A stretch of 64,000 nucleotides of DNA from DATARH01 sp963847345 (GTDB lineage: Bacteria > Pseudomonadota > Alphaproteobacteria > ATCC43930 > CGMCC-115725), in assembly GCA_963847345.1 (NCBI GenBank), contig CAWJZU010000034.1:1-64000 (forward strand), in the 5' to 3' direction. This document shows, in pieces, positions 29,367-39,134 of the stretch. The notes beneath the pieces are model-generated. The model did no database searches and had not been told where the DNA came from. It was given only the letters and a program-made list of their open reading frames with translations. The stretch's first letter is position 1. Each line of letters begins with the position of its first letter. The translations under genes and the position numbers were made by a program.

Positions 29367-30819
29367 CTAGGGCTCCGCGATGACAGTTGCATTACGATTT
29401 GATGACAACAAGGGCGGTCCCGCCGCCGCCCGCAGGGACACCGTGAAGCTAGAGCCGCGGCCCGGCCTGCTCGCAATCTCGAGACGGCCGCGATGCCGGT
29501 TCACGAGATGCTTGACGATCGCAAGGCCGAGACCGGTGCCGCCGAGCTCGCGCGAACGCGCCGTATCAACGCGGTAGAACCGTTCGGTCAGCCGAGGCAA
29601 ATGCTCGCCGGCGATCCCCTCTCCCTGATCGGTGACGGCCACGCGCACCTGGGAAGACGCGGCGCCGGACACAGTGCCGGGGCCAAGGCTGCCGGTTACC
29701 GTGACCTCGGTGTTCGGTCGGCCGTACTTGATGGCGTTGTCGATGAGGTTCTGAAAGACCTGAACCAGTTCGTCGCGGTCGCCATGGACTTCCGGCAAAT
29801 TCGGCGCAAGTTTGCATACGATATGAATGCCACGGTCGGCCGCGCGCAACTCGAGGCTGCGGGCGACCTCTTCGATGACCGGCGCGAGCGCAACCAGACC
29901 GGTCGGCGCAACGTGTTCGTTCAGCTCGATGCGCGACAGCGACAGCAGGTCGTCGACAAGCCTCGCCATGCGCCTGGCCTGCTCATGCATGATCGTCAGA
30001 AATCGCTCGCGGGCGGCGGCATCGTCGCGGGCCGGTCCGAGCAGCGTCTCGGTGAAGCCGATCAGCGCCGCCAATGGCGTCTTCAATTCGTGCCCGGCAT
30101 TTGCGATGAAATCTGCCCGCATCTGTTCGGTCCGCTTCAGGGCGGTGATGTCGTCGAGGATCAAAAGCCCGACCGCGCCGTCGAGCGCCGGCCCGTCGAT
30201 CCGGGCGAGATGAGCACGCAACATCCGATCGGTTGATCCCGATAGCGTGAATTCAATGTTGCGCTCCGGGCCGCGCGCCGCCTCGGAGGGCAGTACGGGG
30301 CGCAGCAACGAATCGACGGCCGACAGCAGCACGGGACTGCGCAACGCGCCGGCCAGGTCTCCGGGCTCGGCGCGCCTGCCGATTAGCTCCATTGCGGCGG
30401 CGTTGGTGCGCACGATGCGCCGCCTGCTGTCGATCAGCAGCAGCGGATCCGGTATCGCGGCGATGATGGCCTCAGCCGCCGCGAGCCGCGTCTCAGCCTG
30501 TGCCAGCCTTGTGTCATACTCGCGCGCGCAGCCGCATCAGACCCGGCCAGAGCGCGCGCGCGACAAACGGCGCGGCCGCGGCGATGACGGGTTCGTTTCG
30601 CTCACCCAGTCTCTCGATCGCCCTTCGCGTCGTCGCGAGCGAGGCCGCGAACGGAATCGCGACCAGCATCGCAAGTATCAGGGTCGCCGCGGCAGCCGCG
30701 AGCATGCTGGAGCCGGCCAGCAACCCAGCTGTCTCAAGCGCTCCCAGCACGACGACGACCGGCAGCCAGGTCGCGAGGCTGACGCCGAGGCATCGGAAAT
30801 ACTCTCGCGGCATCTGCAC
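29367..30819 (-). CDS. phoR: Phosphate sensor histidine kinase PhoR (one frameshift)
   Basis: Sensor kinase partner of PhoB. The N-terminal part (from GTG 30819) has two membrane spans around VSLATWLPVVVVLGALETAG and AAAAATLILAMLVAIPFAAS. A frame break in the GCGCGC run near 30530 is repaired by removing one base, joining LMRLRAR to EYDTRLAQAETRLAAAEA. A PAS-like region (IPDPLLLIDSRRRIVRTNAA) follows. The H-box is IANAGHELKTPLAALIGFTE, the N-box NLIDNAIKYG, the G-boxes DQGEGIAG and GGTGLGLAI. About 480 residues after repair, close to alphaproteobacterial PhoR. The GC-dinucleotide run at the break makes sequencing slippage likely. Confidence 0.85.
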
Positions 30820-30883
30820 CTCGCCGATCGCCTGCCCGATCGCGCGCCCCTAGCGGCGATGATCGATGCGAATATCGCCGCTC

Positions 30884-31675
30884 TCAGTGTCGGTTTAGCA
30901 TTATCGCGCGCAGCGCTGCGGTGTCCTGGCGCGCGCCGGCCAGCACGTAATTGGTGTCGGTGCCGGCGATCACGAATCGCGCTCCGAGCCCGATCAGCTC
31001 GCCTTGCAGCACCGTGTTGTGGCGGATACCGCCGACACCCAGCACCTTGTTGTGCGTCCGGCACGCGGCGGCCACCCGCTCGTAGGCAACGCGCAGCCGC
31101 GGATGATCGACCTGTCCGGGAATGCCGAGATCGGTCGTCAAGTCACCCGAGCCGATCAGCAGGACGTCGATCCCATCGACCGCGGCGATCGAATCGCAAT
31201 TCTCGATGCCCTCGGCGGTCTCCAGCATGACAATGACGGCCGTCTCGGCGTTGAGCTTCGGGTTCAGTTCGGAGAGCGGCACCGCGCGGTAGCCGAGCGC
31301 CGGGCCCAGCCCCATCACCGAACGCTTTCCGAGCGGCGGAAAGCGGCAGGCCTTGACGATCGCGTCGGCCTGAGCGGCGGTATTGACATCCGGAAGAATG
31401 ACGCCCTGGGCGCCGCCGTCGAGCACCCGGCTCATCCACTGCGCCTCATGGTTCGGCACCCGTACCAGCGGGGTGATGCCGATGCCGAGCGCGGCCGCGC
31501 AGATCGTCGCGGTTGTCTCGATCGAATAGGGCGCGTGCTGCATATCGACGTAGAGCGCGTCGTAACCGCCCGCCTTCGCGACCATCGCGATATCGACGGA
31601 TCGCGCGAGGCGCAAATTCATGCACAGCACGAGTTCACCGGCAGCGAGTTTCTCTTTCATCGATTTTACAGGCAT
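30884..31675 (-). CDS. HpcH/HpaI-family class II aldolase
   Basis: A 263-residue metal-dependent pyruvate-type aldolase of the HpcH/HpaI family. Family marks are MKEKLAAGELVLCMNLRLAR, YDALYVDMQHAPYSIE (base and metal region), GAQGVILPDVNTAAQADAIV, and METAEGIEN-like text (here MLETAEGIENCDSIAAVDGI). It follows the Ldh-family dehydrogenase gene by 24 bases in the same direction, suggesting a short catabolic operon. The acceptor aldehyde is unknown. A second family member begins at 63813. Confidence 0.88.
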   Translation of the reverse strand: MPVKSMKEKLAAGELVLCMNLRLARSVDIAMVAKAGGYDALYVDMQHAPYSIETTATICAAALGIGITPLVRVPNHEAQWMSRVLDGGAQGVILPDVNTAAQADAIVKACRFPPLGKRSVMGLGPALGYRAVPLSELNPKLNAETAVIVMLETAEGIENCDSIAAVDGIDVLLIGSGDLTTDLGIPGQVDHPRLRVAYERVAAACRTHNKVLGVGGIRHNTVLQGELIGLGARFVIAGTDTNYVLAGARQDTAALRAIMLNRH

Positions 31676-31699
31676 GCGTTCTCCTCCTGGGGCATCGGC

Positions 31700-32716
31700 C
31701 TATAGCCCCTCCAGCGCTGTAATCACGGCACGGTCGACGAGAATCCCTTCCATCCGGCGGCGCTCGCGTTCGCGGAAGGCACGCTGTGACGGGATGCGGA
31801 TTTCCTCGACCTCGGGCTGGCGCGGCGTCGCCTGGATCGCCGTGACCAGTTCGGACATTTGCGCCGCGAACGGATTGCCGGGCAGCAGCGCGCCGGGATC
31901 GATGACGAGAAACAGAAACCCGTAATCCTGCGTCAGGCCGCGCGGGATCGCCGCGCCGGCGAGCAGACCCAGAGCCTGGATCGCGAACGCGAGGCCGTAG
32001 CCCTTGTGCCCGCCGAAAGCTGAGACGCCACCCTTCGCGGCGGCGCGCCCGTCTGTAGTGGGATTGCCGTCGCCGTCAAACGCGAGACCGGGGGGCAGCT
32101 CTTCGCCGGTCTCGGCGGCGAGCAATACCTCGCCCCACATCAGCGATGCGGTGCCGATGTCGAAGATAACGGGGCCGTTGGCCGACGGAAACCCGAAGGC
32201 GATCGGGTTGGTGCCCAGCGCGGGTCGGGTCGCGCCCGGCGGCACGATATGCGGCGCGCCTGATGCGGTGTGCAGCCCGACAAGTCCGGCTTCGACGATG
32301 CGTTCGAGGTAGTAGGCGTTGCGCCCGCTGAAATAGCTGTTGTAGACGCCGACCGCCGCCATGCCGTTCTGTTTCGCCTTGACGATCGCGATTTCGGCAC
32401 CGCGATAGACAGCGATATAGCCGACATTGTTGCCGCCATCCACCAGGGCAGAGGCCGGCGTTTCGTGGACGATGGTGACCGGGGTGCGGGTATTTCCGGT
32501 CTTCGCCTCGCGCGCGATCGCCAGGATGCGCGGCAGCCCGGCGAACCGGTAGCCGCACAGCGCATTGTCGATCAGCTGGTCGGTGATGATGCGGCCATCG
32601 TATTCGCCATAGCCGATGCGAGCGAGCGCTGCTTCGCCAAGCGCCCGCGCCTCGCCAACGCTGAGCCGCACGGCATCCGGCCGGTTCGGATCGAGATAGT
32701 TGGAGCCCTCGCTCAT
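31700..32716 (-). CDS. Malate/L-lactate dehydrogenase-family (Ldh2) oxidoreductase
   Basis: A 338-residue NAD(P)-dependent 2-oxoacid reductase of the MDH/Ldh2 type. Members act on malate, lactate, ureidoglycolate or 2,3-diketogulonate. Marks are VHETPASALVDGGNNVGYIA, GLHTASGAPHIVPPGATRPA, GTNPIAFGFPSANGPVIFDI and GGHKGYGLAFAIQALGLL, which carries the conserved Lys. Start MSEGSNYLDPNRPDAV at 32716 is chosen over 19 upstream residues that are not family-like. It is paired with the aldolase downstream, suggesting catabolism of a hydroxy acid (inference). Confidence 0.85.
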   Translation of the reverse strand: MSEGSNYLDPNRPDAVRLSVGEARALGEAALARIGYGEYDGRIITDQLIDNALCGYRFAGLPRILAIAREAKTGNTRTPVTIVHETPASALVDGGNNVGYIAVYRGAEIAIVKAKQNGMAAVGVYNSYFSGRNAYYLERIVEAGLVGLHTASGAPHIVPPGATRPALGTNPIAFGFPSANGPVIFDIGTASLMWGEVLLAAETGEELPPGLAFDGDGNPTTDGRAAAKGGVSAFGGHKGYGLAFAIQALGLLAGAAIPRGLTQDYGFLFLVIDPGALLPGNPFAAQMSELVTAIQATPRQPEVEEIRIPSQRAFRERERRRMEGILVDRAVITALEGL

Positions 32717-32906
32717 ACGGCGACGATATGCCGTGCCGCCGTCGGCGTCAAAACCGGTCCCGCCGCCGAACACCCGACCGCAGTTCCTCGATCGCTGTCG
32801 CGCCGGTCATCTTCGGTGGTGCGAGGCAGTTTGCAACGGTTTGTTCCCTCGTCGCGTTTTCTCCCCGTGGGCGAGGCTGTCGGCCCGGTTCCGCTGGGAG
32901 AATGGT

Positions 32907-35045
32907 ATGGCGAGGAGTGCATCGAGGGCGCGATCAACTGGAACCGGCGGGAAACCCGCCGTATTCGGCGACGCCATTGTTTCACGCGGCGAGGGCGGCG
33001 AGACGCATCAGATCGCGGGCGGCGATGTTCCGGTCCTGACCACCCAGCAGGGCGTTCCGGTCGCCGACGACCAGAATTCGTTGAAAATCGGCCGGCGCGG
33101 GCCGACCGCGCTCGAGGATTTTCATTTCCGGGAAAAGATCTTCCATTTCGACCACGAGCGTATTCCCGAGCGCGTCGTGCACGCCCGCGGCTACGGCGCA
33201 CACGGCTATTTCGAGAACTACGAATCGCTCGCCGACATCACCAGCGCCGATCTGTTTCAGCGCCCGGGCGAAAAGACCCCGGTCTTCGTCCGCTTCTCGA
33301 CCGTGGCGGGTAGCAAGGGGTCGGCCGACCTGGCGCGCGACGTGCGCGGGTTCGCGGTCAAGCTCTATACCAAGGAAGGCAACTGGGACCTCGTCGGCAA
33401 CAACATTCCGGTATTCTTCATTCAGGACGCGATCAAATTCCCCGACATAATCCATGCCGCGAAGGAGGAACCGGATCGCGCCTTTCCGCAGGCGCAAACC
33501 GCCCACGACAATTTCTGGGATTTCATTTCGCTGAACCCGGAAAGCATCAACATGGCACTGTGGATCATGTCCGATCGCACGATCCCGCGCTCGTTCCGTT
33601 TCATGGAAGGGTTCGGCGTTCACACCTTCCGGCTGGTCAATGCGGAGGGAAAATCGACATTCGTAAAATTCCACTGGAAACCGAAGCTCGGGATGCAGTC
33701 CGTCGTGTGGAACGAGGCACTGAAGATCAACGGCATGGACCCCGATTTTCACCGCCGCGATTTGTGGGACGCGATCCTGCAGGGCGACTTCCCGGAATGG
33801 GAGCTCGGGCTGCAATTGTTCGATGAGGCATTCGCCGAGAAGTTCGCCTTCGATGTGCTCGACGCAACCAAGATCATTCCGGAGGAGGAGGTTCCTGTAC
33901 GCCGCGTCGGTCGGCTGGTTCTGGATCGCGTGGTCGACAATTTCTTCGCCGAGACCGAGCAGGTGGCGTTCTGCACGCAGAATATCGTGCCCGGTATCGA
34001 CTTCACAAACGATCCGCTGCTGCAGGGCCGGAATTTCTCGTATCTCGACACGCAGCTGAAGCGCCTCGGCGGTCCCAACTTCACCTATCTACCGATCAAC
34101 GCGCCGAAATGCCCGTTCCACCACTTCCAGCAGGACGGGCACATGGCGTTCGTGAACCCGAAGGGCCGCGCGAACTACGAACCCAATTCTTGGGGCGGCG
34201 CCGCCGGCGGCCCCAGGGAGATGCCGGATAAGGGGTTCACTTCGTTTCCCGCCGACGAAGAGGGGACAAAGCTGCGCGTCCGCTCCGAAACCTTTGCCGA
34301 TCATTACAGCCAGGCGCGACAGTTTTATCTCAGCCAAACCCCGGTCGAGCAGCGGCATATCGCATCGGCCTTCATCTTCGAGCTGAGCAAGGTCGAAACG
34401 GTTGCGATTCGCTCCCGCATGGTGTCGCATCTGCTGAACGTGGACGCGGCTCTGGCGAAGAAAGTGGCCGATGGGCTGCGTTTGAAAGAGCTGCCGAAAG
34501 CAGCCGAGCCGGCGCGGCCCCTCGTGACAGGCCTGAAGCCGTCGCCGGCCTTGAGCATCCTGGCGAACCCGCCCGGCACCTTCAAGGGACGCAGGCTCGG
34601 GGTATTGGTCAGCGACGGCGTCGACGCCGATCTGCTGAAAGCGGTGCAGAGCGCCTTTCAGCAGGAAGGGGCGGTGGTCAAGCTGGTCGCACCGATGGTC
34701 GGCGGCGTCGAGGCGAGCGACGGTTCCTGGATCGCGGCCGACGAAAAGATCGACGGTGGGCCATCGGTGGTTTTCGATGCCGTGGCGATATTGCTGTCGG
34801 ATGCCGGCGCGCAACTTCTCGCAGACGAATCGACTGCGCGGGATTTCGTGGCGGACGCCTTCGCCCACTGCAAATTTATCGGCCACAGCGCCGCCGCAAC
34901 AACGCTGCTCGAGAAAGCTGGGATTGCCGCGTCACGCGACAGCGGCGTGGTGCAACTCGGCGGACCTGCCGACGCGGGCCGCTTTCTCGAAGCTTGCCGT
35001 CATCTGCGTCTATGGGAACGCGAAGCGGCGGTTAAGCGAGTTTAA
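32907..35045 (+). CDS. katE: Large-subunit (clade II, KatE/HPII-type) catalase
   Basis: A 712-residue heme catalase that breaks down hydrogen peroxide. The catalytic His is in IPERVVHARGYGAHG, the Asn in LVGNNIPVFFIQDAIKFPD, and the proximal heme Tyr in GRNFSYLDTQLKRLGGPNF. The clade II length comes from a C-terminal DJ-1/amidotransferase-like domain (RRLGVLVSDGVDADLLKAVQ through FIGHSAAATTLLEKAGI). Start MARSASRARSTG at 32907 has GGGAG 6 bases upstream. It diverges from the Ldh2 gene. Intact. Confidence 0.95.
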   Translation: MARSASRARSTGTGGKPAVFGDAIVSRGEGGETHQIAGGDVPVLTTQQGVPVADDQNSLKIGRRGPTALEDFHFREKIFHFDHERIPERVVHARGYGAHGYFENYESLADITSADLFQRPGEKTPVFVRFSTVAGSKGSADLARDVRGFAVKLYTKEGNWDLVGNNIPVFFIQDAIKFPDIIHAAKEEPDRAFPQAQTAHDNFWDFISLNPESINMALWIMSDRTIPRSFRFMEGFGVHTFRLVNAEGKSTFVKFHWKPKLGMQSVVWNEALKINGMDPDFHRRDLWDAILQGDFPEWELGLQLFDEAFAEKFAFDVLDATKIIPEEEVPVRRVGRLVLDRVVDNFFAETEQVAFCTQNIVPGIDFTNDPLLQGRNFSYLDTQLKRLGGPNFTYLPINAPKCPFHHFQQDGHMAFVNPKGRANYEPNSWGGAAGGPREMPDKGFTSFPADEEGTKLRVRSETFADHYSQARQFYLSQTPVEQRHIASAFIFELSKVETVAIRSRMVSHLLNVDAALAKKVADGLRLKELPKAAEPARPLVTGLKPSPALSILANPPGTFKGRRLGVLVSDGVDADLLKAVQSAFQQEGAVVKLVAPMVGGVEASDGSWIAADEKIDGGPSVVFDAVAILLSDAGAQLLADESTARDFVADAFAHCKFIGHSAAATTLLEKAGIAASRDSGVVQLGGPADAGRFLEACRHLRLWEREAAVKRV

Positions 35046-35216
35046 GCCCCTTCCACTTCAGGCCCTCGGTCTCCGCATAGCTCGTCCACGGTAAATTCTA
35101 ATATCAGTGCCCTGCGCTTCCGGTCGTGGGTGTTTCGCGGGCGTTGATCGACAAAACATGGCGGGCAATCCATCCCGCCGCGTTATCTCGATCTGGCGAA
35201 ACAGGGGCAATAATGC

Positions 35217-35642
35217 CTATGCAGCGTGGTACTTGCCCCCTTCGCGGCGCACCTCGTTCCGCTTTGTGAGCGCGGTGAGCGCGTTCGAAACCGACATCTC
35301 GCCGGACTTGTCCCCTTTTAGTCCCATGCGCTCCAGGATTTCGCCCCGGGAGAGACCATTCCCCTCGCGAATCAATTTCAGCAGCTGTTCGCGTCTGCTG
35401 CCCCGGCGGGCTCGCGCCTGGCGCCCACCCGAAACAGCGCCGGCTCGTACCGTCTTCCCGGTTTTTGCTGTTTCGTAGGCTTCGATGGCGGCAAACTCGC
35501 GATTGATCTCTTCGAGCTTTCGCTGCAGCTCTTCCTGCTGATTGAAGATTTGCTCTCGCGCCGCTCGCAAACGCTCGCGCTCGCGGGCCATGAAGTCGGA
35601 AAACTGTTCGCCGGTTGTACCGCCATTGCCGTTGTCGGACAT
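35217..35642 (-). CDS. Coiled-coil plus winged-helix hypothetical protein
   Basis: A 141-residue protein. Residues about 15-65 form a coiled coil (ARERERLRAAREQIFNQQEE, then RKLEEINREFAAIEAYE). A basic linker (GRQARARRGSRREQLL) and a winged-helix-like end follow (GLSRGEILERMGLKGDKSGE, then VSNALTALTKRNEVRREGG). Similar small regulators occur in Rhodospirillales and Bradyrhizobium-like genomes. A nucleoid-associated or regulatory role is inferred. The start is ATG at 35642 with GGAGAGG close upstream. Confidence 0.65.
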   Translation of the reverse strand: MSDNGNGGTTGEQFSDFMARERERLRAAREQIFNQQEELQRKLEEINREFAAIEAYETAKTGKTVRAGAVSGGRQARARRGSRREQLLKLIREGNGLSRGEILERMGLKGDKSGEMSVSNALTALTKRNEVRREGGKYHAA

Positions 35643-36288
35643 CCATGCCTCTCCGTTGTTGATCGCGAAGCATGTAATCGCATTTCCCACTTTTGCAAAG
35701 CGTCTCGTACATCGGGCATGTGGAAAATCGGAACTGAATTGCCGCGACCGCTGATATCGTTTCACTCGGCCGGTGACGTTCCGGTCATGACATGCGGCGC
35801 GGCCCCAACCCTGCTGAGGTGAGTGGCGACGGCTTTTCCGACGATCATGCAGCGTCCCGTGAGCGAGCCGGCACAACACGCAATGCTTGTATTTTGTAAC
35901 GGATTGGTTGCCACGACGGTGTCGATTTCTGCGGGCGCATGGTGAAGAAACCAATCCCGACGTTGCGCCAAAGTCGAATTCGAGTGGCGGATTGCAAATT
36001 GAAGCAACGTAATCGACCGCGGCCTTCCCAGTAGCGCGGCGCGAAAGGAAATTGCAGCTGCGGACGTTCGGGCTCACGGGCGACGACGGCGGCGCGATGC
36101 AGTGGTCCGATATGGTCGCCCCGGGGCGGGTGTTACATCCCACTGCGCAAAACGATGGCCCGCCGCGGAAATCCCTCGCGGCGACGCGCCGGTCACCCCA
36201 CCTTCACACCGGGTAGGTCGGCGCCGGTCGTCGACCCGCCCCGCACCCCGGTCTCGCTCTCGAAGCCACATACACCCCGCAACCGCCG
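35643..36288. other. Intergenic region before alkB
   Basis: About 640 bases with no frame I can support on either strand. The overlapping short frames have no family pattern or ribosome site. It contains AT-richer spots near 35880-36010. No tRNA or clear hairpin was seen. Confidence 0.4.
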
Positions 36289-36940
36289 ATGCTCGATCTT
36301 TTTGCACGACAGCTTCCTTGATGGGCCTACCTGCGAGGCGTTCGCACCGGGCGCCGCGCTGCTGCGGCGCCTCGCGCTGCCACGCGTCAACGAGATCGTC
36401 GCGGCGATCGAAGACATCAGCGCGCAGGCGCCGTTCCGGCGCATGACAACGCCGTGGGGCGCGGTGATGTCGGTTGCGATGACCAATTGCGGCGCCGCGG
36501 GGTGGCTGACCGACCGGACCGGATACCGCTACGACCGGACCGACCCCGAAAGCGGCCATTCCTGGCCGGCCATGCCAGACTGCTTCCGGGCGCTGGCGAG
36601 CGATGCGGCGCGGGATGCCGGCTATCCCGGTTTCGCGCCCGATTCGTGCCTGATAAACCGCTACGAGCCCGGCACAAGGCTGACATTGCACCAGGACAAG
36701 AACGAGCGCGACTACGCGCATCCCATCGTCTCCGTATCGCTGGGGCTGCCGGCCACCTTCCGGTTCGGCGGGCCGAAACGCAGCGATCCCGTCCAAAAAT
36801 TGGCGATGCGGCACGGCGATGTGGCGGTGTGGGGCGGCCCCTCACGGCTTTGCTACCACGGCGTGGCTGAACTCAAGCATGGCGAGCACGAGCTTCTCGG
36901 CCGCAAGCGCATCAACCTGACCTTCCGCCGCGCCTTGTGA
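36289..36940 (+). CDS. alkB: DNA/RNA demethylase AlkB (one frameshift)
   Basis: Fe(II)/2-oxoglutarate dioxygenase that removes methyl damage from bases. It starts MLDLFARQLP at 36289; deleting one T near 36318 joins this to DGPTCEAFAPGAALLRRLAL. The core matches E. coli AlkB closely: TTPWGAVMSVAMTNCGAAGW, HSWPAMPDCF, DSCLINRYEPGTRLTLHQDK (the His-x-Asp iron site), IVSVSLGLPATFRFGG, HGDVAVWGGPSRLCYHGV (the second His) and RKRINLTFRRAL (Arg for 2-oxoglutarate). Length after repair is about 217 residues. Functional if the break is a sequencing error. Confidence 0.92.
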
Positions 36941-37359
36941 TATCGAATGAAGCGCCGCATGGGCACGAGGGCGTTTCATAGCCCTATCCGCATCACATGG
37001 AGGCGAACCTCATTTACGACGCGATTGGATTAGAGTTTGATCATTTTTAGCCCGGGCCACCCATTTGTCCCCCGTAAGCGAGGGTCCAGGGCCACTGCAC
37101 GTCGCCCGCCCGGGTTCCCGCTTTCGCGGGAACGACACATTGATCCCGGCGCCGGCTGCTCAAAGGGCGCGCCGCCGGCGCCACAGTTGCGGCGATATTC
37201 AGCGGACATGACTTTCGAGAACGGGATAGCACGCAAGGAGTGAACGATTACCGAAATCTACATCGCTCCGTCACATAGATGGCCGCGAGAAGAGTGCGCG
37301 GCGGACAAGCGGTCATGCCGCTGCTGAATAGCGACACGGTTTCGTGAGGGTTGGAAATC
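36941..37359. other. Intergenic region with palindromic repeat
   Basis: About 420 bases with no gene. Positions about 37055-37140 hold a known type of alphaproteobacterial repeat, containing CCCGCTTTCGCGGGAACGAC, with a short palindrome CCCGCTTTCGCGGG near 37119-37132. The remainder shows nothing I can name. Confidence 0.6.
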
Positions 37360-38202
37360 ATGCCAATATTGGATGCTCAAGTTCACGCCTATGAACGCAA
37401 CCATCCGGGGCGACCTTGGATCGGCACCCTCTACGGGCCGGCGGAGGTTACCGGTGACCAGATGACCGCGGCGATGGATGCCGCTGGCGTCGACGGTGCG
37501 ATCCTGGTTTCTCCGTTCAGCATGTACCGCTACGACGCCAGCTACGCGCTTCAAGTTTATGCGGCGCACCCCACTCGCTTCAGGCTGGTCAAGCCGGTCG
37601 ATCCGACGGACGCGGCCGTGGTCGATACGATCGCCGATTGGGCCGCGACCAAAGGCACGGTCGGCATCCGCGTTTTCCTGCGGGACGAGGCTTCGACCGA
37701 TCCCGCCGACCCCGCCATCAACCGCGTCCTTGCCAACGCCGCACGGCATTCGCTGCCGGTCAATTTGGCCTGTCGGGGACGGCTCGATCAGGCGGCACAG
37801 CTGGCGGCGCGAAACCCCAATACGCGGCTGGTGGTCGATCATCTCGGCTTAGCGCAACCGCACGAGCCGCCACCGCCGGCGGAGCCGTTCGCGGAGCTCC
37901 CGAAGCTGCTCGCGCTGGCGGCCCACGACAATGTCGCGGTCAAGGTCAGCGGCGCCTGCACGCTGTCGCACGAACCATTCCCTTACAATGACATCTGGGA
38001 CCCGCTCGCCCGCGTTTTCGACGCGTTCGGCTTTGACCGCTGCATGTGGGGCACGGATTGGACTCGCGCCGTCGGCATGCTGACCTATCGGCAAGGGGTC
38101 GAAGCGTTCCTCGTCACTGACCGCCTCTCGCAGAGCGAACGGGAGGCGCTCATGGGGCAAACCCTCCGGCAGATCTATAACTGGGAACGCGCGGCCTCGT
38201 AG
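37360..38202 (+). CDS. Amidohydrolase-superfamily (amidohydrolase 2) hydrolase
   Basis: A 280-residue TIM-barrel hydrolase of the metal-dependent amidohydrolase 2 group, whose members act on lactones, carboxylated aromatics and similar substrates. Marks are MPILDAQVHAYERNHPGRPW (the first ligand region reads QVHAY), GVDGAILVSPFSMYRYDASY, LVVDHLGLAQP and the C-terminal CMWGTDWTRAV. The standard H-x-H pair is reduced to a single His in this N-terminal motif, as seen in some lactonase-type members. The ATG at 37360 is preferred over TTG at 37351. Confidence 0.82.
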   Translation: MPILDAQVHAYERNHPGRPWIGTLYGPAEVTGDQMTAAMDAAGVDGAILVSPFSMYRYDASYALQVYAAHPTRFRLVKPVDPTDAAVVDTIADWAATKGTVGIRVFLRDEASTDPADPAINRVLANAARHSLPVNLACRGRLDQAAQLAARNPNTRLVVDHLGLAQPHEPPPPAEPFAELPKLLALAAHDNVAVKVSGACTLSHEPFPYNDIWDPLARVFDAFGFDRCMWGTDWTRAVGMLTYRQGVEAFLVTDRLSQSEREALMGQTLRQIYNWERAAS

Positions 38203-38220
38203 TCGCCCATCCGAGCAGAC

Positions 38221-39121
38221 CTAGATCGGCATTCCGACCTCGGATTGGGCGAGCCTGCCACTGGGGATCACATGGCGATACCGGTCGAGCCGCATCGTCG
38301 TTCGCTTCATCAGGCGCCGCGCGCTCGGGTCGAAGGGCGTGCGCCGGTGCATCGTGACCCCGTTGTCCCACAGCACGAGATCGCCGACCTGCCAGTTATG
38401 GGCGTAGACGAATTCGTCTGATGTGGCGGCTTCGTAGACCTCGTCCAGCAGCGCGAGACCCGAGGTCGTATCCATGTAGTCGATGCCGATTGTCGTGGTC
38501 GAATCGAGGTAGAGCGAGCGGTCGCCGGTTTCGGGGTGGGCGCGGACCAGTGCATGCGTCACCGGCGGCGTCAGGCGTTGCGCTTCTTCCGAAATCTGCC
38601 GATCGGTCTCGCGGCCGTACCCGGCAAGCCGCTTCGTGTAGTCGAAAATGCCGCGCTTGCCGGCGATCTTCGCCCGCAGTTGGCGCGGCAGGCCGGCATA
38701 GGCGGCGCGCAGATCGACCCAGAACGTCTCACCGCCCGACGGCGGCAGTTCGAGCGCGTAAAGCGCCGCCCCGGTTGCCGGCTCCAGCATATAGGACTGG
38801 TCGGAGTGCCATTGCAGCTCGCCGTCGCCGAGCCCGCCGATCGGATTGCCGAACTCCGTCGCGCAGATTCGAGATGATTGTCACCTCGGGCGTGGCGAGT
38901 GAGGCCCAGTCGCTGCGCACGGTGCGCTCCAGCTCCCCGAACAGGGCGCAGAACGAAGCGAGTTCCGCCTCGCTCAGCGCCTGCCGGCGAAACACCAGGA
39001 CGCCGTGTTGCGCGTAGAGGGTCCGCAGTTCCGCGACGGTCGCTTCGTCCAGCTTTTCCCAGAGCCTGAGACCGGTGATTTCGCGGGCCAGGGTCGGGTG
39101 GAGCTGTCGCGTGTCGAGCAT
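38221..39121 (-). CDS. TauD/TfdA-family 2-oxoglutarate dioxygenase (one frameshift)
   Basis: Fe(II)/2-oxoglutarate dioxygenase of the TauD/TfdA type. The N-terminal half starts MLDTRQLHPTLAREITGLRL and runs through LYAQHGVLVFRRQ to TIISNLRDG. The frame changes near 38850; deleting one base gives VGNPIGGLGDGELQWHSDQS, with the His-x-Asp iron site. The C-terminal half has HALVRAHPETGDRSLYLDST, the second His in GVTMHRRTPFD, and Arg residues in KRTTMRLDRYR. Length after repair is about 300 residues. The substrate is unknown; family members cleave taurine, 2,4-D or other acids. Confidence 0.88.
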
Positions 39122-39134
39122 TCCGGGTGCGGAA